Assembly (NCBI GenBank): GCA_937921805.1
Contig: CAKZUS010000272.1
Span: 1-6,305, forward strand
DNA from: an uncultured Granulosicoccaceae bacterium
GTDB lineage: Bacteria; Pseudomonadota; Gammaproteobacteria; JABXHR01
Direction: 5' to 3'
Length of the DNA stretch: 6,305 bases
Positions within the stretch are counted from its first letter, which is position 1, and each line of letters opens with the position of its first letter. Below the pieces are notes generated by a model. The model ran no database searches and was not told the origin of the DNA. It saw only the letters and a program-made list of their open reading frames with translations. Position numbers and translations under genes: made by a program. Positions 1 through 5,771 of this stretch are shown one piece after another.

Positions 1-151
1 TATGGGTGTCCTTGACCTGTTCCAGCGTCGAGAAGTCCGCATCGCGCAGCCACGCGTGGTGGATAAAGCCGCGCAGGAGGTGTACTACGGTTAGTGCGTT
101 TTCGTAGATTGCCCGATACAGGGCGTCGTGGTCGATAGCATCCTTGCTCAT
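1..151 (-). CDS. Rpn-family nuclease, second tandem copy (N-terminal 50 codons only, runs off the window)
   Basis: The ATG at 149-151 opens a reading frame that continues past the left edge. Its 50 visible codons match the start of the complete Rpn gene at 203-1216, with 4 base differences in 151. Three are synonymous and one changes residue 31 (His here, Arg in the other copy). The family is the Rpn / PF04754-type PD-(D/E)XK nuclease, known for DNA cleavage, RecA-independent recombination and phage-defence roles. The catalytic residues (expected near residues 63-85) lie outside the window, so I cannot say whether this copy is intact. It is downstream of, and co-directional with, the complete copy, 51 bp after its stop. 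Like the other copy it has no clear Shine-Dalgarno before its ATG. The excess of synonymous changes hints that both copies have been kept as protein-coding, but four differences are too few to prove it. Confidence 0.88.
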   Translation of the reverse strand, partial: MSKDAIDHDALYRAIYENALTVVHLLRGFIHHAWLRDADFSTLEQVKDTH

Positions 152-171
152 GGAGGCACGTTAGCATGGGT
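1..171. repeat. Direct repeat, downstream unit of a tandem Rpn duplication (pairs with 1066-1236)
   Basis: Positions 1-171 align without gaps to 1066-1236 at a constant offset of 1065 bp, with 7 mismatches in 171. Similarity stops about 20 bp upstream of the ATG, so the repeat includes the start region but not more upstream sequence. The left limit is outside the window. Confidence 0.95.
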
Positions 172-181
172 GCGGTCCAGA

Positions 182-202
182 GCTGATTACAAAGTAGTCA
201 GC
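182..202. other. Hairpin directly abutting the stop codon of the complete Rpn gene
   Basis: Read on the minus strand, GCTGA-C-TAC-TTT-GTA-A-TCAGC forms a stem of 5 + 3 base pairs with one C/A mismatch and a 3-nt loop. It begins at the base after the TAG at 203-205. No T-tract follows on either strand, so it is not a standard intrinsic terminator. It could protect the 3' end of the message or be a weak pause site between the two Rpn copies. Confidence 0.5.
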
Positions 203-481
203 CTATTCCTCGCCCACTAGCGCGCGCACGGATTGCGCGTCGTAGAGGTCTAGAAACCATTGCGTCAGCTCTTGCTCGCTCGCTTGTTCAATACGGCGGC
301 GGCTAAAAGGATCGACAGTACCAAAGCGTTTTTCTAGCACTTGGATGCAAAGCTGGGCTTGTTGGATGCGGGCTTGTTCTTTGGCGGAAGCCGCGCCCGC
401 TATCATGCCTTTTTCTAACCCGCGCGCTTCGCCTTTTTCCTGTTCTATCAAGCCCCATTTCTTCACTCGATTCGCTAACAT
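203..481 (-). CDS. Internal in-frame product of the Rpn gene: candidate RpnS-like intragenic antitoxin (92 residues)
   Basis: Codon 246 of the Rpn gene is an ATG (479-481) preceded by GAGGAG with a 5-nt spacing, a far better ribosome site than that of the full-length start. Initiation here would give a 92-residue protein identical to the Rpn C-terminus and without any nuclease residue. It contains the x-Gly-x-x tetrads (residues 16-31 of this product) and a long helical stretch rich in Ala, Gln and Glu, then a variable-looking tail. Published work on E. coli Rpn proteins describes separately translated C-terminal domains (RpnS) that dimerise through a helix with four-residue repeats and block the toxic full-length RpnL. 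The layout here fits that model closely. Separate translation is inferred from the ribosome site and is not demonstrated. A second internal ATG (codon 271) has a poorer upstream sequence. Confidence 0.6.
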   Translation of the reverse strand: MLANRVKKWGLIEQEKGEARGLEKGMIAGAASAKEQARIQQAQLCIQVLEKRFGTVDPFSRRRIEQASEQELTQWFLDLYDAQSVRALVGEE

Positions 482-1216
482 GCCTTCTCCTCGCGCATTG
501 CGTCTGGCTTCTATCGTATGTCCTGTTGGCTGATCGGGCAAGATGCTTTTCAATAGCCAATTGTCGATATTGCGCCACAGCGCATCGTGTTCTTCGCCCT
601 CTAGTAGGGCGTCGAGCTGGCCCAAGAGATTTTCCAGCATCTCGGGGCTAGGTAGCGACTCCAGGGCACACATATTCGCTACGATATTGCGCACCGGATC
701 GCCTGGGTCGGCGAGGTGTTGCTCGTCTAGCAGCAGATACCGGCACTGCGGGGCGAAGCTCTCCATGCCCGGCGGCATTTCGGGTAGCAGGTCCGACAGG
801 GCCAGAGGCGCGGTCCACTGGGAATCACCGTTGTAGATCACTATCGGCAAAATCGGCGGTAGCTTGCGATCGGGGCCGAGTTCTTTGTTTTTCACCAGCC
901 GCTGCCACAGCAGCCCCATATACGTCATCATGCGCAGCGGCATTGTGCGGTCGATGGTGGTTTGGAATTCCAGCATCACGTACACATACAGCCAGCGGCC
1001 ATCGTGGAGCTGTAGCCGCCAGATCACGTCGTTGTTGCGGCGCTTGGCGTCGAGGCTATCGCTGATATGGGTGTCCTTGACCTGTTCCAGCGTCGAGAAG
1101 TCCGCATCGCGCAGCCACGCGTGGCGGATAAAGCCGCGCAGGAGGTGTACCACCGTTAGTGCGTTTTCGTAGATTGCCCGATATAGGGCGTCGTGGTCGA
1201 TAGCATCCTTGCTCAT
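203..1216 (-). CDS. Rpn-family recombination-promoting nuclease (full-length, RpnL-type)
   Basis: A 337-residue protein of the Rpn / 'putative transposase' PF04754 family, a PD-(D/E)XK-fold DNA endonuclease. The N-terminal core (about 1-110) carries the family pattern NNDVIW (Asp63), then YVYVMLEFQ (Glu83, Gln85), then TMPLRMMTYM. Asp63, Glu83 and Gln85 are the expected active-site residues of the D...ExQ type. A middle domain (about 115-225) includes LPIVIYNG. The C-terminal part (about 240-337) is helical and charged, with a run of four x-Gly-x-x tetrads (261-276: KGEA, RGLE, KGMI, AGAA). The ATG at 1216 is chosen because the second copy shares exactly this start, and similarity ends about 20 bp upstream. 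No Shine-Dalgarno precedes it. It lies 52 bp after the AcnX small subunit on the same strand with no evident terminator between, so read-through is possible. Family assignment is firm; the defence role is inferred from published Rpn work. Confidence 0.92.
   Translation of the reverse strand: MSKDAIDHDALYRAIYENALTVVHLLRGFIRHAWLRDADFSTLEQVKDTHISDSLDAKRRNNDVIWRLQLHDGRWLYVYVMLEFQTTIDRTMPLRMMTYMGLLWQRLVKNKELGPDRKLPPILPIVIYNGDSQWTAPLALSDLLPEMPPGMESFAPQCRYLLLDEQHLADPGDPVRNIVANMCALESLPSPEMLENLLGQLDALLEGEEHDALWRNIDNWLLKSILPDQPTGHTIEARRNARGEGMLANRVKKWGLIEQEKGEARGLEKGMIAGAASAKEQARIQQAQLCIQVLEKRFGTVDPFSRRRIEQASEQELTQWFLDLYDAQSVRALVGEE
487..492 (-). promoter_or_regulatory. Internal Shine-Dalgarno GAGGAG within the Rpn gene
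   Basis: On the minus strand GAGGAG is followed by AAGGC and then ATG (codon 246). The 5-nt spacing and purine content are ideal. It overlaps codons for Arg242-Gly243-Glu244, so some of the purines are also demanded by the protein sequence. Confidence 0.65.
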
Positions 1217-1236
1217 GAGGGCACGTTAGCATGAGT
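1066..1236. repeat. Direct repeat, upstream unit of the tandem Rpn duplication (pairs with 1-171)
   Basis: Same repeat as at 1-171, at an offset of 1065 bp. It covers the first 50 codons of the complete Rpn gene and about 20 bp upstream of the ATG. Recombination between the two units would delete or amplify exactly one Rpn gene plus its spacer. Confidence 0.95.
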
Positions 1237-1268
1237 ACAGCGCGGCGATGATGACAAAACGGTGAGCT

Positions 1269-1670
1269 TTAGTGCTTTGTAATCATTCCATCTGTGTCAA
1301 TCGACACCCAATCTCCGCTCCATAAATCCGGATCAGGCAGCACGAGTACGGGGATGTGTGCCCAGCCCATCTGGCGGGCGGTGATCGCGCCAATGGGCAG
1401 TATCGCGTCGCGTGCACCGAGCAGCAGCGCGCGAGGCGCCTTGTGGGTGTAGAACAGCTCCAGGATGACGGCGGAGGAGCTGCTGGAGCCGATGAGCTGC
1501 GGGATGACGAGTATTGTATTGGTGATGCATTGGCCGTGTTGCGGATGCCCTGCGAGGGTGACGAGGGCGCTGGTGGGGTCAATACCGCCCCAGAAGCTGA
1601 TGGGCGCGTCGAATCGCAGTACCTCGCCCTGCGCGCTGCCGCTGAGTAAGACCTCGCTGTGAAGAGTCAT
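1269..1670 (-). CDS. Aconitase X small subunit (swivel domain, DUF126 type)
   Basis: A 133-residue protein matching the separate swivel-domain subunit of aconitase X (AcnX). The diagnostic stretch is GHPQHGQ (41-47), then TNTILVIP, then IGSSSSSAVILE (60-71). The Ser-rich turn corresponds to the active-site serine loop of aconitase-type swivel domains. The conserved second half follows, with KAPRALLL (77-84), AITARQMGWAHIPVL and a closing D-G. The ATG at 1670 overlaps the large-subunit TGA as ATGA, typical of translational coupling and of 1:1 subunits. The frame stays open upstream to 1994, but that part is Arg-rich nonsense over the large-subunit gene. Length fits the family's usual 130-140 residues. 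With the large subunit it would form the cytosolic dehydratase; substrate is discussed under the large subunit. Confidence 0.9.
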   Translation of the reverse strand: MTLHSEVLLSGSAQGEVLRFDAPISFWGGIDPTSALVTLAGHPQHGQCITNTILVIPQLIGSSSSSAVILELFYTHKAPRALLLGARDAILPIGAITARQMGWAHIPVLVLPDPDLWSGDWVSIDTDGMITKH

Positions 1671-2920
1671 GACCAGATGGCCTGATCCCACACCACTCGG
1701 CCTTGCTGTGCGCTGGCGACGCAGTCGGGTAGGCTGCCGAATATGGGCAAGTGTCCGGTATTGCCGCTGGCGTAGTGAGCAAATTTGGCGGAGTTGGTCA
1801 TCATCACCCCTGGTGTGGCGGGCAGAATAGGGGTGACGACGACGCAGGTATCGACCACCAACTCGACGCCCAAGGCGAGCAGGGCGCGGTCGGTGGCGTC
1901 GGTCTGTAGCGCCATCAGCGTATGGCGACCCAGGCAGAGATAGACCGGTACGCAAAAAGCGCGGCCTTGGGCGAGGCGCAGTAGCTCGCGGCATTCGTCG
2001 CGGCTGCAGTGCGGGCTGCCAATCGCTACGCTGTCAATAGGGCCAGAGGTGGCGAGACTGAGGCTATCGCGCGCTTGGATCACCATGTCGCGAGTGATCT
2101 TGATTGTGCTCTCGGGAGCCTTGCCGCCGAAGGCGGTGGGCAGGTCTGGGGCCTCGGGGGTGACGCCGACGAGGTGCACCAGGGCCAGCGCGCCGGTTGA
2201 GGCCGCGCCTGCGCACAGGGCTTTGAGTTGGTCTTCTGTTGCGTCTGCGGGGATGCCGGTGACGGCGGCAATGCTCGCGCCCGCCAGTCGGCCAATTAGG
2301 GCGCCCAGTACCGGATAAAACGCACTCTGGCGGCGCAGACGAACCGAAAGGCCACAGAGGTCGATCAGTAGCGTGGCGTAGCGGTACTCGGGGCGGTGCA
2401 GACCGTAGTCAGGCGCTCTGGCGGAGATGGCACAGGCGATGTCGAGAAAATCGCCGTAGCGATTGCTGCGCGCGCCCAGCACGGTGTTGATAAAGGCGAC
2501 GGCGTTAGACTCCCCCCAGGCGACTTGTTGGCCCAAGGCGGGGCGTGCGCCGGCCTGATACGGCGCGCAGGTCCAACTGGGGAGACAGCCCATGGTCTCG
2601 TGCGCGACCATCAGGCGATACGCCATTTTGCGCTGTGCGGGCGACAGGCGACATTGCTGGGGCTTGAGCAGATTGAGCGCGCCGACATTGGTAGTGGCGG
2701 GGACTTTGACTCGCGCGCCCTCACTGGCGAGCTTCTCGCAGTACAGCGTGCCAGAATCGCCGTGATAGAGGCAGCCGTCGATATGGCTGGAATGAATCTC
2801 GACCAGTCGCTGGGCGCCCAAGAGGCGGGCGCTCTCGACGACCAGCTCCATCGCCATGCGCTCGCCCGCGTTGCCAAGGGTACCGGCGAGAACGGCGCGT
2901 TCAAAGTCGCTCAGGATCAC
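1667..2920 (-). CDS. acnX: Aconitase X large (catalytic) subunit; possible cis-3-hydroxy-L-proline dehydratase
   Basis: A 417-residue AcnX catalytic subunit (DUF521 type), an iron-sulfur hydro-lyase of the aconitase superfamily. Family hallmarks in order: SSHIDGCLYHGDSG (44-57), the KVPATTNVGALN segment (72-83), GCLPSWTCAPY (111-121), WGESNAVAFINTVLGARSNRYGD (135-157), GSPHCSRDE (301-309), DTCVVVTPI (357-365) and TNSAKFAHYA (375-384). Cys50, Cys112, Cys118, Cys305 and Cys359 are candidate cluster ligands or active-site cysteines. The start is a GTG (2918-2920), 4 bp after the membrane-protein stop; it gives the normal family N-terminus (LSDFERAVLAG). Split bacterial AcnX enzymes characterised so far dehydrate cis-3-hydroxy-L-proline to pyrroline-2-carboxylate, while archaeal ones act on mevalonate 5-phosphate. 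The first is the better guess for a bacterium. However, no pyrroline-2-carboxylate reductase or hydroxyproline gene is present here, so the substrate stays open. Confidence 0.9.
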   Translation of the reverse strand: MILSDFERAVLAGTLGNAGERMAMELVVESARLLGAQRLVEIHSSHIDGCLYHGDSGTLYCEKLASEGARVKVPATTNVGALNLLKPQQCRLSPAQRKMAYRLMVAHETMGCLPSWTCAPYQAGARPALGQQVAWGESNAVAFINTVLGARSNRYGDFLDIACAISARAPDYGLHRPEYRYATLLIDLCGLSVRLRRQSAFYPVLGALIGRLAGASIAAVTGIPADATEDQLKALCAGAASTGALALVHLVGVTPEAPDLPTAFGGKAPESTIKITRDMVIQARDSLSLATSGPIDSVAIGSPHCSRDECRELLRLAQGRAFCVPVYLCLGRHTLMALQTDATDRALLALGVELVVDTCVVVTPILPATPGVMMTNSAKFAHYASGNTGHLPIFGSLPDCVASAQQGRVVWDQAIWS

Positions 2921-2924
2921 GGCG

Positions 2925-3737
2925 CTAGCGCAGCAAAGCGCTCACCAATCGCGCAAACAACCACACCCAAAAGAGCGGCAGCAAGACCGTTTGCAGCAAA
3001 AACAAACTCACGGCGAACACGATATGGCGGCTGGCCTCTTCGGCGATATCTTGGTAGCGCTGAATGCGCTGTTCCCAGTCAAATTGCTGCCCCAAATTGC
3101 GCAGCGTCGCGCTGGCGCGGTCGATAAAACTGTCCCCTGTTTCTTGGGCAAGAGCGGCCTCTTGATGCACGTCTTGTAGCGCCTCGCTCACGTGCTGCAA
3201 TCCGGCGACGGTAGTCTGAGTCTGGGGGCCGAGCAGGTGCGTATCCACCGCTTGACCGACCCAGATAGAGACAGGAATCGCCAAGCGCAGCAGCAAGGCC
3301 AACACCAACAAGCGGCGCATAATATGGCGAAACTCAGTGGAGTCGAGCTGTTCGCTCAGCCACCACAGCAGCAATACGCCCAAGCTAAGCAGCGAGACGA
3401 CCAAGCTCGCAGACAGCTCTAGGGCAATGCGCTGCACGCCAATCGCCCCGCTGGCGATAAGCATCACCATGGAAAAACGCTCGATCAGATCATTCACCGG
3501 ATCGAGCAGCTCACCAATCTCAACGCTAACGCCGACTCCGGCCGGCTGCAGCGCCAGCTCGGTGCTCTGCGCTACAGAGATCACGCCATTGAGCGCGCGC
3601 GCAGTGGCAAATACCGCCAGCGCGGTGGCGAGCTGCGTTTCCAGCGAGGCGGCATGCGAGGGCAGCAGGGGCAGCGCGATCATGCACAGCGCCATGGTGA
3701 GCATCAGCACGAGCCAATACCACCGGTTCATCTTCAT
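2925..3737 (-). CDS. Uncharacterised multi-pass inner-membrane protein
   Basis: A 270-residue protein I recognise only as a conserved hypothetical type. It opens with a hydrophobic segment (about 7-26) ending in PSHAAS, which could be a cleavable signal peptide (cut near Ala29/Ala30). Next is an amphipathic region with ALNGVISVAQST (48-59) and GVGVSVEIGELLDPVNDLIERFS (67-89), the part that looks most conserved. Membrane helices follow at about 89-108 (weak), 111-129, 142-161 and 238-264. Between the last two lies a soluble helical loop (162-236) rich in Gln, Glu and Ala that may form a coiled coil. There are no enzymatic motifs. Its ATG overlaps the asparaginase TGA (ATGA), and its stop is 4 bp from the AcnX large-subunit GTG, so it belongs to the same operon. 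Transport or sensing of the operon's substrate is possible, but nothing in the sequence shows it. Gene call is strong, function unknown. Confidence 0.85.
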   Translation of the reverse strand: MKMNRWYWLVLMLTMALCMIALPLLPSHAASLETQLATALAVFATARALNGVISVAQSTELALQPAGVGVSVEIGELLDPVNDLIERFSMVMLIASGAIGVQRIALELSASLVVSLLSLGVLLLWWLSEQLDSTEFRHIMRRLLVLALLLRLAIPVSIWVGQAVDTHLLGPQTQTTVAGLQHVSEALQDVHQEAALAQETGDSFIDRASATLRNLGQQFDWEQRIQRYQDIAEEASRHIVFAVSLFLLQTVLLPLFWVWLFARLVSALLR

Positions 3738-4738
3738 CTACTGCCGCGACCCGGAGCGGGTGGCCAAATTTCGCCCAGGTCGATATGCCCCACGGCGCGC
3801 TCGCGCGAGTCACGGATAGTGGGGGCGAAGTAGGCCTGTAGTGCTTCGTGTTCGGATAGCTCCGTCAGGCCCAGTGCGCGCAGCACACCCGCTACGGCCA
3901 CGTCGCAGGCGCGGAAATTTCCATCGTCAATCTTAAGGGCGAACCCTAACCCCAGCTCAGGGATAAATCCGGCAGTATAGGCCTCAGCGCCGACTTTCGA
4001 GAATACGCGTGCGTCGCTGTGGCGGATGAGATCTGTGCAGAGACGCCCCGTTCCCGCTAGGCACTGCGGGTGGGCAGCGAGCGCAGTGCGGATACGAGTC
4101 ATTGCCGGTGTGGGGGTGCAGAACTGCGCCATAGCGAGCGCCATGTTGTACAGCGGCAGCGCGACGACGGGCAGGGTGCAGCCGTCGTAGTGCCAGGGCA
4201 GCGCGTCGGCGTCGAGTTGCGCTAGCTCACCCAGACGCTGCCGCCATGCAGCCTGAGTCGGATGCTCATAAGCGCCGTAGCCCTCGATGGACACGCCCCA
4301 ATGCTGCGCCAAAGTCAGCATGCCGCAGTGCTTGCCGGAGCAGTTGTGCACGTGGCATTGCGCATCGTCGCCATTGCGCAAGTGTTGGTGCTGTGTGGGC
4401 AGGTGCAGCGGTAGCGAAGGACCGCAAGCCAGCGCGTTTTCGTCGAGTGACAATTCGCTCAGCCACTGCTGCACCATGTCGCAGTGCAGCGGCTCGCCAT
4501 TGTGCGAGGCGCAACTGAGCGCTAACTGGGCGTCGCTGAGGTGATCAGCAGCGCCAGACTCGACCAGGGGCAGTGCCTGAATAAATTTCAGCGAAGAGCG
4601 AGGGTAATAGCAGTGCGCCGTATCGCCAAGTTCAAAGGCACGTCGACCATCGACATGCACGACCGCGACGGCGCCACGGTGTTGAGACTCGACCAGATTG
4701 CCGCGCCAGACGCGGGCCAGTACAGGGTTGTTGTTCAT
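3734..4738 (-). CDS. L-asparaginase, type II / Rhizobium etli-like family (PF06089)
   Basis: A 334-residue protein of the Asparaginase_II family, unrelated in fold to E. coli AnsA/AnsB; it is expected to hydrolyse L-asparagine to aspartate and ammonia. Visible hallmarks: RVWRGNLVES near the start, YYPRSSLKFIQALPLVESGA (44-63) with the Ser48/Ser49-Lys51 catalytic tandem, SCASHNGEP (75-83) with Ser78, HNCSGKHCGM (131-140) with Cys133 and Lys136, DGCTLP (185-190) with Cys187, FSKVGAEA (246-253), and LGFALKIDDGN (264-274) with Lys269. As I recall, the R. etli ReAV structure has two Ser-Lys tandems and a Cys/Lys/Cys zinc site; their counterparts all appear present. The ATG at 4738 is chosen over one at 4858 because family similarity begins here and the longer form would overlap the lipoprotein gene. 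No clear Shine-Dalgarno is seen. No signal peptide, so likely cytosolic. It heads the tightly coupled operon with the membrane protein and AcnX. Confidence 0.9.
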   Translation of the reverse strand: MNNNPVLARVWRGNLVESQHRGAVAVVHVDGRRAFELGDTAHCYYPRSSLKFIQALPLVESGAADHLSDAQLALSCASHNGEPLHCDMVQQWLSELSLDENALACGPSLPLHLPTQHQHLRNGDDAQCHVHNCSGKHCGMLTLAQHWGVSIEGYGAYEHPTQAAWRQRLGELAQLDADALPWHYDGCTLPVVALPLYNMALAMAQFCTPTPAMTRIRTALAAHPQCLAGTGRLCTDLIRHSDARVFSKVGAEAYTAGFIPELGLGFALKIDDGNFRACDVAVAGVLRALGLTELSEHEALQAYFAPTIRDSRERAVGHIDLGEIWPPAPGRGSR

Positions 4739-4787
4739 GCACCGATTGTATCGACAGTCGGGCCGCAGAGCGAACGAAAATGGGGGG

Positions 4788-5771
4788 CTAGAAGTCCGCG
4801 AACAGTGGAGCGACGTCTTTCCAGCTAAAATCTTGGGCCAGCACGGCACCACCGTCACTATATTGTTGCACCATCACGCTCTGGCCCACATATCCTGACT
4901 CCGCATCGAAGGCCACGCCGGCAAAGCCATTCGGATCGCGCATTTTCACCGTTCCTTTATAAGGCTGCTGGCTGGAGTTCCAATGGATATCTAGCGGAGT
5001 GCTGGCGTTGAACTCGCCTGTTTGACTCGCCAACTCACCGCTGACGCGATAAGTGCGGCCGCCTTGCTCGATGGCTACCGTGGCATCAATGCTGTGGTAG
5101 AAAAGGCGCTGCTCTCCCTGGTAAGCAATCAAATCGAAGCCGCTGAGGCGACTGCTCTCGCTGCCCAGCGCAGAGCTAACACGAAAATTGAGTGTGCCGC
5201 TGAGCGTGATCTCTCGGTTGTCCCAGTGCAACAAAAACTCGTCCATCTCCAAACGGGTACCCAACTCGCCATAGGCGCCCATCGTAATGAGCCCATCGGC
5301 TTTTACTATCCCCTCAATGCACTGCTGAAAGCGTAATTCTTTACCGCCAAGGTCTCTATCGTAGCCAAACAACTCGCCCTGATCGCAGCTACGAGAGTGC
5401 TGGCCTTGCAAATTAGTGGCGTCAAAGAGCAGGCTATGGCGCACCATTTTCGTCAACGCCACCGGCCAAGTGAGCTGGTCTGCAAAGCGCTGTGCTTCGG
5501 TCAAACCCACAGAGACGGGGGTCGCGGGAGTCGTATTAGGGGTATTGATGGGGGTGCCTGCTGAGCCGCCTGTGGAACCCGTGCTCGATTCGCCACTAGG
5601 CTCCTCTGTGCTGCCAGTATTCCCGGTCTCCCCGTTCGACTCGCTGGCGCCATTCGTGCCGCCATCTTGCTGCGGCGTATTCGTCGATGCACCACTGCTG
5701 ACACTGACACTGCCACTGCCGCAGGCTTGAAGCGCTAGAGCTAATATTATGTAGAAGGCCGATTTAGTCAC
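4788..5771 (-). CDS. Putative outer-membrane lipoprotein with low-complexity linker and C-terminal beta-rich domain
   Basis: Starting at the GTG at 5771, the protein (327 residues) begins MTKSAFYIILALALQAC, a lipoprotein signal with Cys17 as the lipidated residue. Gly at +2 predicts the outer membrane. Residues 18-87 are a Ser/Gly/Thr/Asn/Pro/Glu linker. From about 88 there is a folded domain rich in beta-strand patterns (for example EITLSGTLNFRV, TYRVSGELAS, GTVKMRDPNGFAGVAF). Two cysteines, Cys129 and Cys151, could form a disulfide. I recognise no named family. An in-frame ATG at 5867 is rejected because it would bury the lipoprotein signal 32 residues in. Only a weak GGA lies before the GTG. 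A four-codon ORF (ATG at 5782) ends in GTGA overlapping this start and might couple to it. The asparaginase start is 49 bp downstream with no clear terminator, so co-transcription is plausible. Confidence 0.82.
   Translation of the reverse strand: MTKSAFYIILALALQACGSGSVSVSSGASTNTPQQDGGTNGASESNGETGNTGSTEEPSGESSTGSTGGSAGTPINTPNTTPATPVSVGLTEAQRFADQLTWPVALTKMVRHSLLFDATNLQGQHSRSCDQGELFGYDRDLGGKELRFQQCIEGIVKADGLITMGAYGELGTRLEMDEFLLHWDNREITLSGTLNFRVSSALGSESSRLSGFDLIAYQGEQRLFYHSIDATVAIEQGGRTYRVSGELASQTGEFNASTPLDIHWNSSQQPYKGTVKMRDPNGFAGVAFDAESGYVGQSVMVQQYSDGGAVLAQDFSWKDVAPLFADF

Noticed and set aside
184..1285. Inverted 11-mer TGATTACAAAG (184-194) / CTTTGTAATCA (1275-1285) flanking the Rpn gene
   Set aside because: Several 11-bp matches are expected by chance in a window this size; one copy lies in the AcnX small-subunit coding end and the other is part of the hairpin, so a mobile-element boundary is not supported.
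1269..1994. Longer 241-codon reading of the AcnX small subunit
   Set aside because: The first 108 codons are Arg/Pro-rich, lie over the large-subunit gene in another frame and match no AcnX small subunit; the ATG at 1670 in the ATGA overlap gives the normal family length.
2396..3127. 243-codon plus-strand ORF opposite AcnX and the membrane protein
   Set aside because: It is the antisense shadow of two well-supported genes in GC-rich DNA and has no recognisable domain.
4745..4750. TACAAT on the minus strand 6 nt before the asparaginase ATG, a possible -10 box for a leaderless message
   Set aside because: No acceptable -35 at 16-18 bp; co-transcription from upstream is equally likely. Worth recalling only if start mapping shows a 5' end at 4738.
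4739..4858. Upstream ATG (4858) for the asparaginase
   Set aside because: It would overlap the lipoprotein gene by about 70 bp, and the added 40 residues do not resemble the family; similarity starts at the ATG at 4738.
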